Below, piece by piece: positions 1-12,300 of a DNA stretch of 64,000 bases (its first letter is position 1; the number at the start of each line of letters is the position of its first letter). The position numbers and the translations under genes are program-made. The stretch covers positions 62,001-126,000 of the forward strand of contig JAFEKR010000037.1 in the NCBI GenBank assembly GCA_019022495.1, given 5' to 3'. Source of the DNA: Epichloe hybrida (lineage: Eukaryota; Ascomycota; Sordariomycetes; Hypocreales; Clavicipitaceae). Below the pieces are notes generated by a model, which ran no database searches, was not told the origin of the DNA, and worked only from the letters and a program-made list of their open reading frames with translations.

Positions 1-688
1 CAGAGGAACGCCAAAGGCGCGGGCGAGACCGAAGTCGGCCAACTTCAGATTACCCTCCTTGTCGATGAGCAAGTTCTGTGGCTTCAAATCGCGATGCAAC
101 ACCCTCCGCGAGTGGCAGTACTTGATCCCGTCACACAGCTGCATCATGAACTTGCGGATGACAGCATCGCTGAGGCCGAGTGTCATGACAGTTGACGAGG
201 CCCCTTCAGGAAGCGCCTTTCCTCGTCCACCGTCGCTGATGGGCAGCGCCTCCATGTATTTCTTCAGATCTAGGTCGAGGAATTCAAAGACAAGATAGAG
301 CTTGTGGCCGTCGGAGTGAACAATGTTGAGTAAGCGGACAATGTTGTCGTCCTTCATCTCTTTGAGGAGGGAAATCTCGCGGATGGCGGTGCTGGGGACG
401 CCTTCGTCTTCGGCTTCGAGGCGAATCTTCTTTAGGGCGACGATGCGGCCGCCGTTGGCGAGGTCACGGGCCTTGTAGACGACACCGTACGTACCTGTTC
501 TGATGTTAGATGGGTGTGTTGCAAGCACAGCTTTCCTGGAAGACAGTTCTCCTGGATTGGAGGTGTCCAGCACAAAGCTTGCGTTGCATTGTAGGTGCGA
601 CGAAGTCGAGAACAACTTTGTCGCCAAGGCCAAGAAAGGATGACCACTCACCCTCGCCAACCTTTTCCAGCTTCTGATAGTTCTCCAT
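1..688 (-). CDS. CDK1: Cyclin-dependent kinase 1 (Cdc2/Cdc28), N-terminal part
   Basis: Main cell-cycle Ser/Thr kinase, partner of cyclins. Two exons are visible: 688-652, encoding [13 protein letters not shown], and 494-1, joined over an intron at 651-495 with GTGAGT and CAG borders. The joined product, 177 codons so far, shows the glycine loop GEGTYGVV, the catalytic lysine in VALKKIRLE, the cyclin-binding helix PSTAIRE, the catalytic loop HRDLKPQN and the [12 protein letters not shown] activation-segment start. The PSTAIRE helix and this exact N-terminus are diagnostic of CDK1 rather than other CDKs. The gene leaves the window at base 1, so roughly the C-terminal 45% is missing. Start chosen because it is the conserved MENYQKLEK start. 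The 21-base T run just upstream lies in the leader. Confidence 0.95.
495..651 (-). other. Intron 1 of CDK1
   Basis: A 157-nt intron splits the glycine-rich loop codon (G|GT). The donor is GTGAGTGG and the acceptor AACAG. Removing it restores [13 protein letters not shown], the conserved CDK1 N-lobe. Confidence 0.9.
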
Positions 689-1603
689 GGCCAAGAGGTC
701 TTTTTTTTTTTTTTTTTTTTTGCGAAAGCCCTCTCTGGCAACCAATTCCTAGACCAGGGACCAGGTTCCTACCGGTCGGTTCTGTCCGCCGCAAAAGGGA
801 CAAAAGGGAGGTGGGCACAAAAAAACACCGTCAGACGGGTGCGACCTGTCGAAAAACCAAAAGTCGGCTTGACGAAGCTGGACAGGACAAAGAAGTGGGA
901 GTTTGTCCTCCCTTGACCTGTGGCAGCGGGGCTGGGTGGTGAGCAGAAGAAAATGACAAAGATGCGTTCCGTCACCGTGGCGAGCAAGCGAGGGGTCAAC
1001 GGGGTCAACGGGGTCAACGGGGTCAACAAGAGGTCAACAGAGGTCAACACGGCACGCTGCACGCTGCGCGCTTCACTCTGCACGGCTGCACTCACTGTTC
1101 GCGATGGGGCGGCGCCGGCGCGGGGCGGGAGACGCGCCTGGCCTGACGTGGTGGGACCAGCAGGTCAACCAACGGGTCAAGCAAGCACCGAGTACGGATC
1201 CGTAGAAAAGGCGAGAGGCAAGCGAGGCAAGGCCAGGAATTGCACGACAAAAACCAGATTCCCAAAAAAAAGGAGTGTCAGAGTCTCCCGGCAGTTCGGG
1301 TACGAGGGCAGGACTTGCATATGTTGTGTACGGAGCACAGGAGTACCGTACCGCCTGGTAGGTACATCAACAATACGTCAACAATTGTTGTCTTTTCATG
1401 GACAAGGCGAGCTGTCGGAGTCGCGCGTTTGTTGGCGGGGCGTATCGACAAAGCCACCAATGACCATACAACGTTACTGCCTGTGTCTGCACGGCATTTA
1501 AAAACCCGTCCGTCCCTGCATCCTGCGTCTCCACCAGCCAGCCAGCCCATCACCGTCACCATCACCGTCACCATCATCCATCATCATCCATCAAATCTCA
1601 TCT
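689..1603. other. Intergenic region with CDK1 promoter and leader
   Basis: No supported gene. It holds a 21-base T run (701-721), a GGGGTCAAC minisatellite (992-1048) and, at its right end, a CCATCACCGTCACC-type microsatellite (about 1549-1590). Open frames across it are driven by low complexity and show no family similarity that I recognise. It should contain the CDK1 promoter and the 3' end of the IMPACT gene. Confidence 0.6.
992..1048. repeat. GGGGTCAAC minisatellite
   Basis: Four perfect head-to-tail 9-mers GGGGTCAAC (992-1027) are followed by two degenerate copies ending AGGTCAAC. It lies upstream of CDK1, about 300 bp from its start. Confidence 0.9.
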
Positions 1604-3275
1604 TCATCTTGTTTCTCCAGTCGCCTTCCCCGCAGCAGCCCCATCCGCGCGCCTCAAGTCCAAAATCTTGCTCAACCTCAACTGTCCCTTTGCACCCCAA
1701 CCCGACGGCCCGGCTTCCACATCCGGCCTCACAGCAACGTACCAACCCCAAGCTCTTCTGTCGAGCTCATCCCTTTGTAGCACCCCCGCCCAGCTCGCGA
1801 ACAGCAGCCTCAACGCACCTAGTAATCTCCCCAAGTTGACCTGCTTCTCATCCTTCAGCCCAACGAGCGTCTTCTTGCCTTCACTGCCACCGCCTTCGGA
1901 TGGCGCCGTGGCAAAGCTCCGAAGAAGGTAGTTCCGCGCCCCTTCCGGGCGGTGAATCGGCATCCCCACCGTGGCCAGGGACGACGGCGTCTTGTTTTCG
2001 GGGTCCAGACCCCAGAGTGCTTCGCCTGTGATCAGTGTGGATGTGCGTTGACGCGAGGATAGTGCGTCGTTGAGGCAATCTCTCATGAGCCGCCACCGAT
2101 CCGGGCCGAGCATGATGCCGCCATACCATCGTGTCAACACGACCAGCGTGTTTTTGACGTCGGCCTCGCGCATGATTCCGAGCAAGAACTTGCCGCAGCC
2201 CGATTCGCCGTCGTCAAACGATGCTTCTTGCACAAGCGGCGAGTTTCCGTAGCTGGACCTCAATGCCCACGCGTTGTGCGTCGCCGTCTCCAGCTCGGGT
2301 TTGTCCGCCACCAAGGCTTTCATCAGACCTGCCCTTTGAGAGGGTGACGATAGACTCGCCGTGTGTGCAACAAAAGTCGATCCCCTAGACGTCAGTTTCT
2401 GGCTCGCGATCCATGTCCTCGTCTTCTCCGCTGACATGTCGCCTTCCTTGGCTCCATGCATCGTGGACGTGGGCGCAGATCCGGGCGCAGATCCAGGCGC
2501 CTCATCCTCACCCCGTTTCCACGTATACCCCCCCCTCTTGAGAACAGCAATCTCCCTCCCCAAGACCCTAACTTTTGGCTGGCCCTCTGGAACCTGTGAT
2601 GATTCGCCTCCCGCCGGAGCCTTCTCAATCCCGATACTAATCGCCTTGGACCTTGAATTTGCACTCACAACAGCCTGGCTCAAGCTCAGCCTGCTACTCG
2701 GCGGCTGCTCAGGCATGGTGAAGCGTAGCAATTCCACGGCAAACGCCAGGACCAGCGGTGCCCTGTTGGTAACTATCGTCGTCTGCCGAATCGCTTCCTC
2801 GTCCACCTCCAAGGGCAGACCGAGCGCGGCTTCCAGCTCGTCTGCACCCAGGGAACCATAATCCAAGTCACGTTTGTGAGGCTCCCATCTTATTTTCTTG
2901 GCACTGGGCGAGACGGCCACCTCGTCTCCTCAGCCGCGCGTTTAGGCGCTTTCTTACCGTGAGATTTGCATGCTGCGTGGAACGATTTGGAGAGTTTGGC
3001 ATCGGGTATGGCCGTTTCTATTGCGGAAAAGGGTGCTTCTGCAATTTGTTCAATGCTAGGGATGAATTAATTGAACTGGACAGGTCTAGATTTTCTCTTC
3101 ATTCTCCCCGCAAACATGCAGAAAAAAAGGCGCCAAAGAGCAGCACAATGATGGAAACTCACGTCCGAAGATTTTGGGACTGTAACGACTTGACATGACC
3201 CATGGCCGTCATCATAGGAACTTTGCGTGAAGTGAACATGCGCAGAAGCTCCTGTATGTCACCGTGCCCAGACAT
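1604..3275 (-). CDS. IMPACT/UPF0029 family protein with N-terminal helical region
   Basis: Fungal protein with an IMPACT (YigZ/Yih1-type) domain; Yih1/IMPACT act on the Gcn1-Gcn2 stress pathway, but this long fungal subfamily has no firm role. Exon 1 is 3275-3163 (MSGHGDIQELLRMFTSRKVP...), the intron is 3162-3056, and exon 2 starts at 3055 (IEQIAEAPFSAIETAIPDAK). The main ORF carries the IMPACT core SRGSTFVAHTA and the family signature TRWYGGIMLG around 2400-2060, then a C-terminal tail with EGARNYLLRSF. Between 2957 and the main ORF the frame breaks: only a 29-nt intron (2957-2929), a 116-nt intron ending GCAG at 2842, or a one-base change joins the parts. The product would be 511 or 482 aa. 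The main-ORF GTG at 2920 is not a believable start. Confidence 0.8.
3056..3162 (-). other. Intron 1 of the IMPACT gene
   Basis: A 107-nt intron with donor GTGAGT and acceptor CCTAG. It joins NLRT to IEQIAEAPF in frame. Confidence 0.8.
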
Positions 3276-3638
3276 GGCTCGGCGAAATTGAAGATGCTCG
3301 ACTCCAAGATAAAAGCGTGACTTTTCGAGAAGTAGACAGTGCTACACAAGTGCTGCGTCGGACCAGTCGCGCATGAAATAGATGGGATGTTGATAAAATA
3401 ACACAACGCACTTCTTCATGCAGACGAGAAGTCTCCGTTCGACGCGCCCCGCATCGGCTCCGACCGAACCTTCGGGCCGTTCACAGATCCGCAACCAAAT
3501 GCACGAAACCAACTCCCAGCATCTTGTTCTCCGCTCACCTCTCCCCCAATCTCAATCAAAGGACTGCACGCCTCCCGCGCGCAGCCTCACGACTCAACAT
3601 TCCACGATACCGTCATTAAAAACAGTCATGCTGCGTCA
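3276..3638. promoter_or_regulatory. Shared divergent promoter of IMPACT and OMS1-like genes
   Basis: 363 bp separate two divergent starts. The half next to the plus-strand gene is CT-rich (3470-3600), as is common in ascomycete leaders. No TATA box or known operator was recognised. Confidence 0.55.
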
Positions 3639-4928
3639 ATGAGCGCCTCCACCACGCGTGGCTTCGCCCGAGCCAGCTGCCTCGCATGGCGGCGCTCTGC
3701 ATCATTCTCGTCCAAATCCCCACCGCACAAATCCTCCAAACCATCCATCACTCCATCATCCCGCGTCTCCAGACCATATAATCCGTAGGTCCAACTCTCC
3801 AACATCGATGTCTTTCCCCCTAAAAGAGTGGCGGAAAAAAAAAAAAAACTTACAAACGTTTCCAGTGCAGCTCGAAAGTCCACCCCACAAACCACCATCA
3901 ATTCCTCGTCTCCCACCTCGTCGAATCCCCCACCCGACGACACCCTCCAGACCCTCTGGCACCGATCCTGGCTGCCCCTCTCCGGCGCCGCCCTCCTCGC
4001 CGGCTTCCTCGGCTTCTACATAATCGGCACCGCCGCCGCCTCCCTCAAACAATGTCCCTGCCGCCCCCCCCGCGAACATGAATCCCCGACCGGCCGGCCC
4101 CCAGCCCTGACAGGCGACAATGCCGAACAGTTCGACAAGGAACTGGACCTCCCAGAATGGTGGATGGGCATCACCAAGCTCCGGAAGCGACTCGCCCACC
4201 ACGCCAAAGGCGACGTGCTCGAACTCGCCGTGGGAACAGGCCGGAACCTACAACACTACAACTGGGAGGGCCTAGGCAAGCCGCCCGATGCCACCACTCA
4301 CAAGATGGGCAACGGCAACGGCACCAGGCCCCAGCCCCCCCGCGGCATCACATCCTTCACCGGCCTCGACATATCAGTCGACATGCTCGACGTTGCGCGC
4401 AAACGACTCGCCACGACCGTCCCGCCCATGAAAGACGCGGAGCCGGTCGTGAACAAGTCCACCATGGCGGACCGCACGGGCGGCCAACTGTCCTTTCTGA
4501 ACAATCGCCTACGGCTCATCCACGCGGATGCCCACCGTACACTGCCCCTTGCGGCGACGCCCGACGCACCCGAGGAGGGCAAGACCTACGACACCATCAT
4601 CCAGACGTTTGGGCTCTGCTCCGTATCAGATCCCGTCGCCGTGCTGTGCAACCTCGCGTCTGCCGTCACACCCGACACCGGCCGCATCGTCCTGCTCGAA
4701 CACGGCAAGGGGTGGTACGGGCTCGTAAACGGACTGCTGGATAAGAATGCCGGGCGGCATTTTGACAAATACGGATGTTGGTGGAACCGAGATATCGAGG
4801 CCCTCGTCGACGAGGCTGTGCAAAGGACCCCGGGACTGGAAATCGTCAAGTTGGACCGCCCCAACTTGTTGCAAATGGGCACCCTGGTTTGGGTAGAGCT
4901 CCGGGTCAAGCGGGGGGGTTCTGCATGA
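3639..4928 (+). CDS. OMS1: Mitochondrial inner-membrane methyltransferase, Oms1-like
   Basis: Class I SAM-dependent methyltransferase related to yeast Oms1, a mitochondrial inner-membrane protein that suppresses oxa1 defects. Exon 1 is 3639-3784 (48 codons plus 2 nt), the intron is 3785-3865, and exon 2 is 3866-4928; the product is 402 aa. The N-terminus MSASTTRGFARASCLAWRRS is rich in R and S and lacks acids, as expected of a matrix presequence. One membrane segment follows (WLPLSGAALLAGFLGFYIIG). SAM-binding motifs are VLELAVGTGRN (motif I), FTGLDISVDMLDVARKR (motif II) and TIIQTFGLCSV (motif IV). The intron contains an A run just before TTTCCAG. Start chosen because it supplies the presequence and the splice keeps frame. 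Confidence 0.85.
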
Positions 4929-5460
4929 TGGATCCATGGCATCGATGGCGTGTCTTCTTGCATCGCAAACAAATCACACTGGCGCTGGCTGATATTGACA
5001 ACCCATACAGTCACTTGGGATGAAACAAGAAAAGCAGGCCATGTGACTAAGATAAGCAAAGAGTGGCATTTATCCATTTGGGTTTCCTGTACGCGTAGTG
5101 TATCCTTTTTGTGTGTCTGACAAGCCAGTTTCCCATTTTCCTCGATATTCTGTTCCAGAGAGTTGATGACTTCTCTTCCATCTACTCGTGCATAATATAA
5201 AAGAAGACACAAAAGATGACAGATACTTTTACACACGATATGTTACATTTGCAGAGAAGAGAACAGGGTAAAAAGATGTAAACGCGGTAAGAAGATGAGA
5301 AAAAAAATAGATCAAGACCCAACCCCGGCGGCTGCGCTCGTTTTTATGCCGTCTTTCCTCGGAACTCCATGCGACCTTCGCAATTCGTGTGCAAGCCAAA
5401 AGTGGAGGATATCAGAGGTGCACAAAAAGGTAAGAAAATTGAACCGCAACGGCGACTTCA
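4929..5460. other. Convergent 3' region
   Basis: 532 bp between two convergent genes. No coding feature; AT-richer than the flanks and expected to hold both 3' UTRs. Confidence 0.6.
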
Positions 5461-6755
5461 TCAGTACGTATCAAACAGGCAGTCGAGCTCGTCAATTTCA
5501 ATGCTCTCGGCAGTTCTGTCCCATTCAAATAGTTTGTTCAACTTTAGCCAGCTGTCGGCCTCGTCCTCCCTGCGCAAACTTGACATGGTGCTGGGTCGCA
5601 TGGCTGGGCTGGCCAAGAGTGTGACAGATGGCAGTGCACGGTCGCCAAACCAAATGTCGTCGCGATAACCATATTCCAGAGTGGAATTGCGGTCGACTGT
5701 TTCTGGTGATGCAATGTGATCATCGCGCGTAAATTTGCGCTTTTGTAATACGTCGGCGGTTTGAGTGAACTCTCTCTCATCCGTCTCCAGGGGTGGAGAG
5801 TCCCGTCGCAAGTCGCGAGCATGTCTCATCCGGATGTTGTGAGACTTGAATGAGCCCATTGGCGTGATTGGCATCCCCACATCGTCCTCCATGTCATCAA
5901 ATTCTGGTGAAGAGAGATCAACCTCGGGCGAAGGGCTCAGCTCGCGCCGCCGGGCATCGACGTCGTCTGACCCCGAATCATCCGTCAGGGAGACGCAGGG
6001 TGTGACAACAGGCGAGCGATGAATGGGCTGAGGGATGCTGGAGTCCGAAAGAGGTTGTCGGGGACAAGTGGTGAGAAAGAAGTATGTGCGCCGCGGGTGG
6101 ACAGTCTCGAGTTCTTTGGAAAGGGGGCACGGGGAGAGTGCACTCCAACAGGGGCGCTTCATATATGTAGTCAAACGAGAGGAGATGATGGCGCATGGAT
6201 TAGCTGATCTACAAAGTTGATTTCATTAGCATTTTGACCGTTGAAATGAGTATTGCGCGTAGCCGAGACTTACTGTTGTACAGAGGTGAGTGTTCGTGCA
6301 AGGACAGTAGCCAACTCCTTAATGAGATGAGGTCTATTGGCGGTGGACTGCAGCTGTGTGATGGATGCCTCGACAATATCATCGTTAATGCCTTCGAGGT
6401 CGACCCTGGGCATTACGTCTGCGTCCGACACCTCAATGCTGGTGGCTGGAGTCGGAGAAGGGGGAGGGGTTCGCTCGAGGATGGCTTCGTTGGGGCCCGA
6501 TACGGCTCCATGCGACCGCTTGAGACGTTTGCTAGGATGTGAAGTCATGGTATCGGTGGGGGAATTTGAAATATGCGCTGATGTAGTTGGTGATGAAGAC
6601 GAAGACGAAGACGAAGACGATGATGATGATGATGATGGACGTCTCGAGGCCTTGTTCGAGGCAGCGGCGGCAGCGGCACGAGCAGCATGCGTAACGGGAA
6701 TGTGTATGCCTAAGCTGGGCAGGGACAGCGACTTGCGGCGCGTATTATACGGCAT
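5461..6755 (-). CDS. GDS1-like winged-helix protein
   Basis: Fungal nuclear-type protein with the GDS1 winged-helix domain (yeast Gds1 is linked to mitochondrial function genetically). Exon 1 is 6755-6274, the intron 6273-6209 (GTAAGT..GTAG, 65 nt), and exon 2 6208-5461; 409 aa. It starts MPYNTRRKSLSLPSLGIHIPV, then a serine homopolymer of about 15 residues, then a KRLKR basic patch. The winged helix spans the splice (GINDDIVEASITQLQ...LTSVQQSANPCAIISSRLTTYMKRPCWSALSPCPLSKELE..HPRRTYFFLTTCP). The C-terminus has PSPEVDLSSPEFDD and REFTQTADVLQKRK blocks, which I recall as conserved in filamentous fungi. Family assignment is from recognition of these blocks. Confidence 0.85.
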
Positions 6756-9392
6756 TGTCGTGGCTTATTTCGCGCAATAAGGGGCGTCTTGTACGGTGTA
6801 TAACACTTCGACCCAGCTGTGTAGGTTTTGTGACTGTTTGTTTTGTTGGGAGAGCTTTGGTGTTGCGAGATCGAGCTACTGGATAAAGAAGTCGATGCTT
6901 GTCGCCAGGAGACGCTGTCCGTTCAGGAGTGCAACGACAACGATGAGGCGAAGACAAAAAAATAAAAATAAAAGGGTCGCCTTGTTGGTCGCAAGTTAAG
7001 ATGCAAGAACGAAGGGGGTGGCTCTGCACAAGAAGAGGGATCGAACAAGCGAAGAACTCTGGGCCGGGACGGGGGATGGGGATGGAGACGACTGGTTGAC
7101 TGGGAGGCTCAGGCGATTTCTGGTTTTCTGGCGTTGGCTTGGAAAAAGCAGGCCACGAGCTTCCGATTAATTTTTTCCTTTCCTCCATCCATTGGCCGGC
7201 ATCTGGATGCAAGCTTGCCGAAGTGGAGGCGCTAGCGCAAGTGGATAGGACATCCCTTGATGTAGCCAAAACCGGGGCTCAATAAGCCAATGGCGTTGCA
7301 CCGTTTGGGAAGGCTGCCCCAGTTTTTGTCGGCTACATTCCACTCAGGACCCTGTCTGTCTTTTGAGCTGCCAGGCTGCCAGGCTGCCAGGCGGCTGCCG
7401 GCCTTCCAGCCCGTATCTGTGTTTGTTGTTCTGCGTGTGCTCACTGTTCTGCGTGTGCTCACTGTTCTGCGTGTGTTCACTGTTCTGCGTATTATGTTCC
7501 CTTTTTCTGCGTGTGTTCACTGTTTTGCGTGTGTTCAATGTTCTGTGTCTGTCTCTGTGTGTGTCAATTGGTCTGGTCTGGTCAGGGGCGGTATTTTTTT
7601 TCGCGCCTCTCGTTCTCAGCAGGAGCGCCTGCCACCTGCCACCTGCCACCTGTAAGTACGTACCGCACCTTCTTCTCCAAGCCGCCGCAGAGGGCGGTCA
7701 GATGGGGGGGAGGGGAGGGGGGGGGGCAGGAGGCAAACTGACGCATACTCATACTCTGTTTTCCATGCCATGACTCAAACGCGCCCCCCCCCCCTGGGTG
7801 TTACCCTATTTGTGCCTGCCTTCTCTCCTCGGGTCCAGACTTGGCCGGCTAGAAGTCCTAATCTCATGGTTCTATGAATCAACAGCGAGATTCGAAGACA
7901 GCTTCTCTCCCCCTTGGGATGGCACAAAAGGACGGGAGGACGGGCGACGGGGCGACGGGGCGACGGCAGGGAGCTGAGACGAGACAATCGAGAGTGAACC
8001 AGTTTCGACCACGGAGGGATGGTTCATTCGTCGAGAAGCATCCTGTACGGAGTATGAAGCAAACTCTCCGTTCCAGAGAATCCCGCCATGCCGTCAACTA
8101 AATTTACAGCGAGCCACCGCCAGGGGGTCACACCTCGGTCGCATGATTCATGTCGTCTTTGGATGAGAAAACGTCACCAAGAAGACTGAGACTGCACGAT
8201 TGCCATGGCTGGAAGTGTACATGATGAAGATGAAGATGTGACGATAGGCTTGGCTAAGGAGCGAAGACGAAAAAAAGAAAAAAAAAAGGAAAAAAAGAAT
8301 GATGCATCATGTCTGCCCGTCACTCACCGCCCAAGGTGTGGGTGATAATTGGTATCGTCCTGTTTCAATAGCCTCGCCTTGCCGCCTCGCACATGGGTGG
8401 CAGGTCTTGCGTGTGCGGGTGTGGGCCAGTGGCTGCAGCAAGAGACTAACACGGTGTAGAAATGGGCAAGGAGTACTAGTAACACGCAGCTACGGATTTT
8501 TAAATTCGCAACAACTTAGGCCTAAAGGGGAGTATGTAGCTCTGCATATATCTTCATATGACCAGGTACACACTCCCGGTTTTACATGAACTGGCAAAGG
8601 GAGTTAGTCCGGCACTATGTATGGTACCAAACCAGCATTGTATCTCATCATACGAAATTATGTGACGCCATACCTCTTCCGTTTTGGGCCTAGCCGCTCC
8701 TGCGTAAGATGGACTCCGGTCAACTGGCGGGCACAGCGGTTCAAGGCATGCGCGGCTTGAGAATCAATTAAAGAATGGGGAGCCATACTTCGTACTGTAT
8801 TGACAAGATATAGAAAAAGTCCAGAATATGTCCCCTTGGCCCCTTCAACGGCGACGACATTACCTCGCTCCTCCAAAAAAACAACCACTCTCAAAAGCCA
8901 ACTCCCGCACCACATGCTGTGTCTTGACCAGAAAAGAAAATGTTACGCCGTGATCTTGTCCTCCTTTGCACTACATCGTAAGAGACACCCCTCTACCGTA
9001 CATAAATACAGGTATTACAGCGCGATCCACGCTCAGAATGGTGTGCATATGTATGCATGTGTGCTTGTGTCTGCGTGTTCCCGTTCGCCGGCTTTCGTTT
9101 CCCCCAAAACAAAAGTCAGACCCCATAAACCATTTCATGGAGCGTCGCATCTATTTCCCCGTCATCTTTTTCCTGTTCCATTAGTTGTGAGGACGCGAAT
9201 GTGAAAATATCCCGATCCGCCCCTCGGGGTTTCAATGTCGATAGCTCTGTAATTTGTTTTGTTGTACGCAATGTTCAAGGCCAGCACAGGTAGTCATTCG
9301 AGACTGTTCGACAGTAGCGATTTGACTCGGTGACGATTCATAATCTTTGTTCAGCCCGCGAAACATGCTTATGTCGCCCGTTCAAATTGACT
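6756..9392. other. Gene-poor intergenic region
   Basis: 2.6 kb between the GDS1-like 5' end and the NOT1 3' end. It holds a GCTGCCAG repeat (about 7366-7400), an 18-bp minisatellite (7429-7562), CCACCTG repeats (7628-7655), G- and C-runs (7701-7725, 7785-7795), and an A-rich purine stretch (8268-8300). Open frames up to 174 aa are present on both strands but carry no recognisable domain. Expected contents are the long GDS1-like promoter/leader and the NOT1 3' UTR. Confidence 0.55.
7429..7562. repeat. 18-bp minisatellite (TTCTGCGTGTGCTCACTG unit)
   Basis: Units at 7429, 7447 and 7465 are adjacent, differing by C/T at one place. A diverged unit follows at 7483, and two more at 7504 and 7522. 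The array yields cysteine-rich nonsense frames on the plus strand. Confidence 0.85.
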
Positions 9393-12300
9393 CTATGGAC
9401 GCTGGAGCATAGAGGCAAATCTCTCGGCAACCTGTCGCATTTATTTCATTAGAATAGCGAAACTCAATGTCTATTCGTGGAAATCTCATGGCTTACCTCC
9501 GGGGCTGATTTGACAAAGGGAAGGCTGAAGAACATGTACTTCTCATTCTTCACCAACTCGAGAACCGTCAACATAAGGCCCCATGGTTGTGGCCAGAATC
9601 CGAACAAACGCTCGAAAAAAACTCGAGTAATTTGCTGGCGAATGTCGGTTTCTTCGGGGTCGTTGAGATCCTTTCCGAAAACATGAAGAAGTAATTGACC
9701 GCAGAACTCTGTAAGGCTGCTGGGGAATCGCAATTGGTTGACGAGGCTGACAATAACATAGTAGCGAGCCTCGGGTGCTAGCTCATGAATGAGAAGCGCG
9801 ATAGTGGACACCTCGGGCTCATTGCCCGTTACATTGCTAGTTGATATTGACTGACCAAGCCGCTCCGCGGCGTGGTGGCTGATATATGTTGCAACGGCGC
9901 CGATGACGCGGGGATTAGCTGCTAAGGGAACGTGTCCATATGCGGTCTCACTTGACTCGCTTTGTGTCATGGCATGTGCGATCTGAGCAACGGTATCTTC
10001 TGATGGCCCGTTCTGAAGTGTCTGTTCTACCAAGCCGAGTAGTCCGCGATCTCGTAGAATGCCTTTGGCTTCCTCTATCATGCCAGGATGTATCTTGCCC
10101 TCTTCTTTGCCATCCAACGATTTGGTGAACCCTTGCTGAGGGTTAGCAGAGACCACGGTATGAATCAACTGCGTGCAGTGCGGCAGAAAACATGCGCAAA
10201 GCTTGAGCTGGTTGCCAGCCATGAACTCCGGGAAGTCGTGTTGCAGACCGAGAAGGAGCCTATGGGTGGCTCGATACAGCTCTTTGGTGACAAGAGGGGT
10301 ATCAAATGCCTTGAGTTGCTCGCTTAAAAAGTCGAGATGATGGACGAGCAATCTCATATAGGCAGACCATCCAGCGTTATTTGGCATCTGCAACATCGGA
10401 GGCAAGAACGCTCGATGCTGAAGAAGCGAGATCCAGGCAAAGGAAAAGCCAGGCAAGTGTTGTGGTCCAAGGGCATCGAGTCTTGCAGCAATCGTCAGGA
10501 CCAAGCTGCGCTGTTCCTCATCGGAGACGTCTCCAAAGTTCGAGAACACCTCATGCATCAACATCGACAGCAACCGGAGAAAGATTCGGCTGTTTGAGTT
10601 CTCCCCTCTCTTTACAAAGTGGTGATTGATGACCAGAATAAGCAAGACCAGGACTGAGTCGAGGAACGAGACGCGGGAAACAGAGGCATCGTCTTGCATC
10701 TTCGTCAAAACTCTGATCAGCTTCGCTGCGCCATCCACCAGTAAATACGGATCTCCACCACTGCCTGTGAGCAAAATATGCTCGGAACGGTCTACCGACA
10801 AGTCAATCGCGGTTCGGATGAAGACGAAGAGATCATCTCTGTCGCGGAGAATCTGCCTGGCTTGTAGTTGTTGGATGAACAGTGTTGCTGCCTTGTCGGT
10901 TGCGATCGGGTTGTTGGCAAGGTGCACCCATTCTTCAAAGACATACTCCATTTGATCTTGTCGAAATGCTGGGCTTGAATTGTCCGCATCTGCGGGTCCC
11001 CGAGTCGCTTGACTTGTTCCTGACCCCAATAGCTTGCCTTTCAATCTCTGCCCGACAACGCTGTTGGGTTCTTCAGAAATCCAAAGCCACGCCATCTCAA
11101 GGGTGCGAACGAAATCGGCATACAATGCAATTGGGCGGTTGTTGAGCAGTGCAAGGTCAAGCATGTGCTCGAGGAAGTCTAGGGATCCGTCCTTACGGGC
11201 TTCAAGAGCCTTGGCCATGGAAAGATCGATGTTTCGCCAATCGAGCAAGTCGGTCCTGATGAGAGCGGCGAGGAGAGGCAGGCTAAGGAAGTTTGATCCA
11301 GGCTGCTGACTGAACAAAACCCTAACGCGTTCGTTCAAGTCAGGCCCGGAAATCTTCCGCAGAGTTTCCAACACATGGACCAAGCTCTCTAGTGTCAGAT
11401 TGCCCTCGACCTGCTGGAAAATGAGAGCACTGATCTGCTCAGCTGCATAGATGGCGAACTCTTCAGAATTTTGCGACGTCTTGATGATAAGTTGGACGAG
11501 AGCATCTACGACATCTAGAACGGGGTGCGGCCTGGGCAGGTCTAGAAAGTGCTTCTCACGAGCCTCGCCCGCAACGCGCAACAGCTCTTGCAGCAACTTA
11601 TTGACTCGCTCCGCCAGGCCACGTACGTCAACCTGGAAACCCCCGTTACGTCCGCTACCCATCGCATTGACAGCTGCGTTGTGAACAGAGGCGTAAGGCT
11701 GCATCTGGGTTCCCAAGTGCTGGATGGAGGGAGTCTCGGCTGGCGTAGGAATGTTCGGCAAAGTGCTGTAGGGCTCTTGCAACACTTCGTTTGCGAGAGA
11801 TCGAGTCGCATCGGAAGTCGAGGCTGCATGCGATGGGGTGTTGGTTGGTGCAGTTCGCGGTTGTCTGGCGAAGTCTTCGTAGATGGCCATTTGCTCTGGA
11901 TTGAGTCCGTTAATGTTGGGAGATAATTTGTATGGGTTTGGAATTGTCATGGCCCATCGGTTCACTGTGCCAGCATAAAATGGCTCATTCGGTTGCTGAA
12001 TGCGATGATGTCGTCTGGCTTCTAGTTCCGGCTCAATCATGTCCTCAATCTCGGGTACGGCTCTTTCTTCCGCTTGCTTCTCAATAATGCTGCAAGCAAG
12101 ATCGAGGTTGGAGTTGACACACATTATGATCGTGCCTTCAGGTAACCCTGAGGGTAGATCATTGGAGAAGTTTCGCATGTAGTTGGTTAGATTCGCCCTC
12201 AAGGGTTCCTTTGACGTTACTAAGGCCAAGCTTCCAGCGGTTGCCTTCACCATGTTGACGGCTGAAGTACGCACGCGATTCTCGTCGGGTTCCGCGACGA

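Noticed and set aside
920..1501. 193-codon plus-strand ORF upstream of CDK1
   Set aside because: Driven by the GGGGTCAAC minisatellite; no domain and no start context.
1240..1839. 199-codon plus-strand ORF overlapping the IMPACT 3' end
   Set aside because: Made of His/Pro/Ser/Thr microsatellite sequence and antisense to a supported gene.
6745..7269. 174-codon minus-strand ORF upstream of the GDS1-like gene
   Set aside because: No recognised domain; fits the long leader/promoter of the GDS1-like gene.
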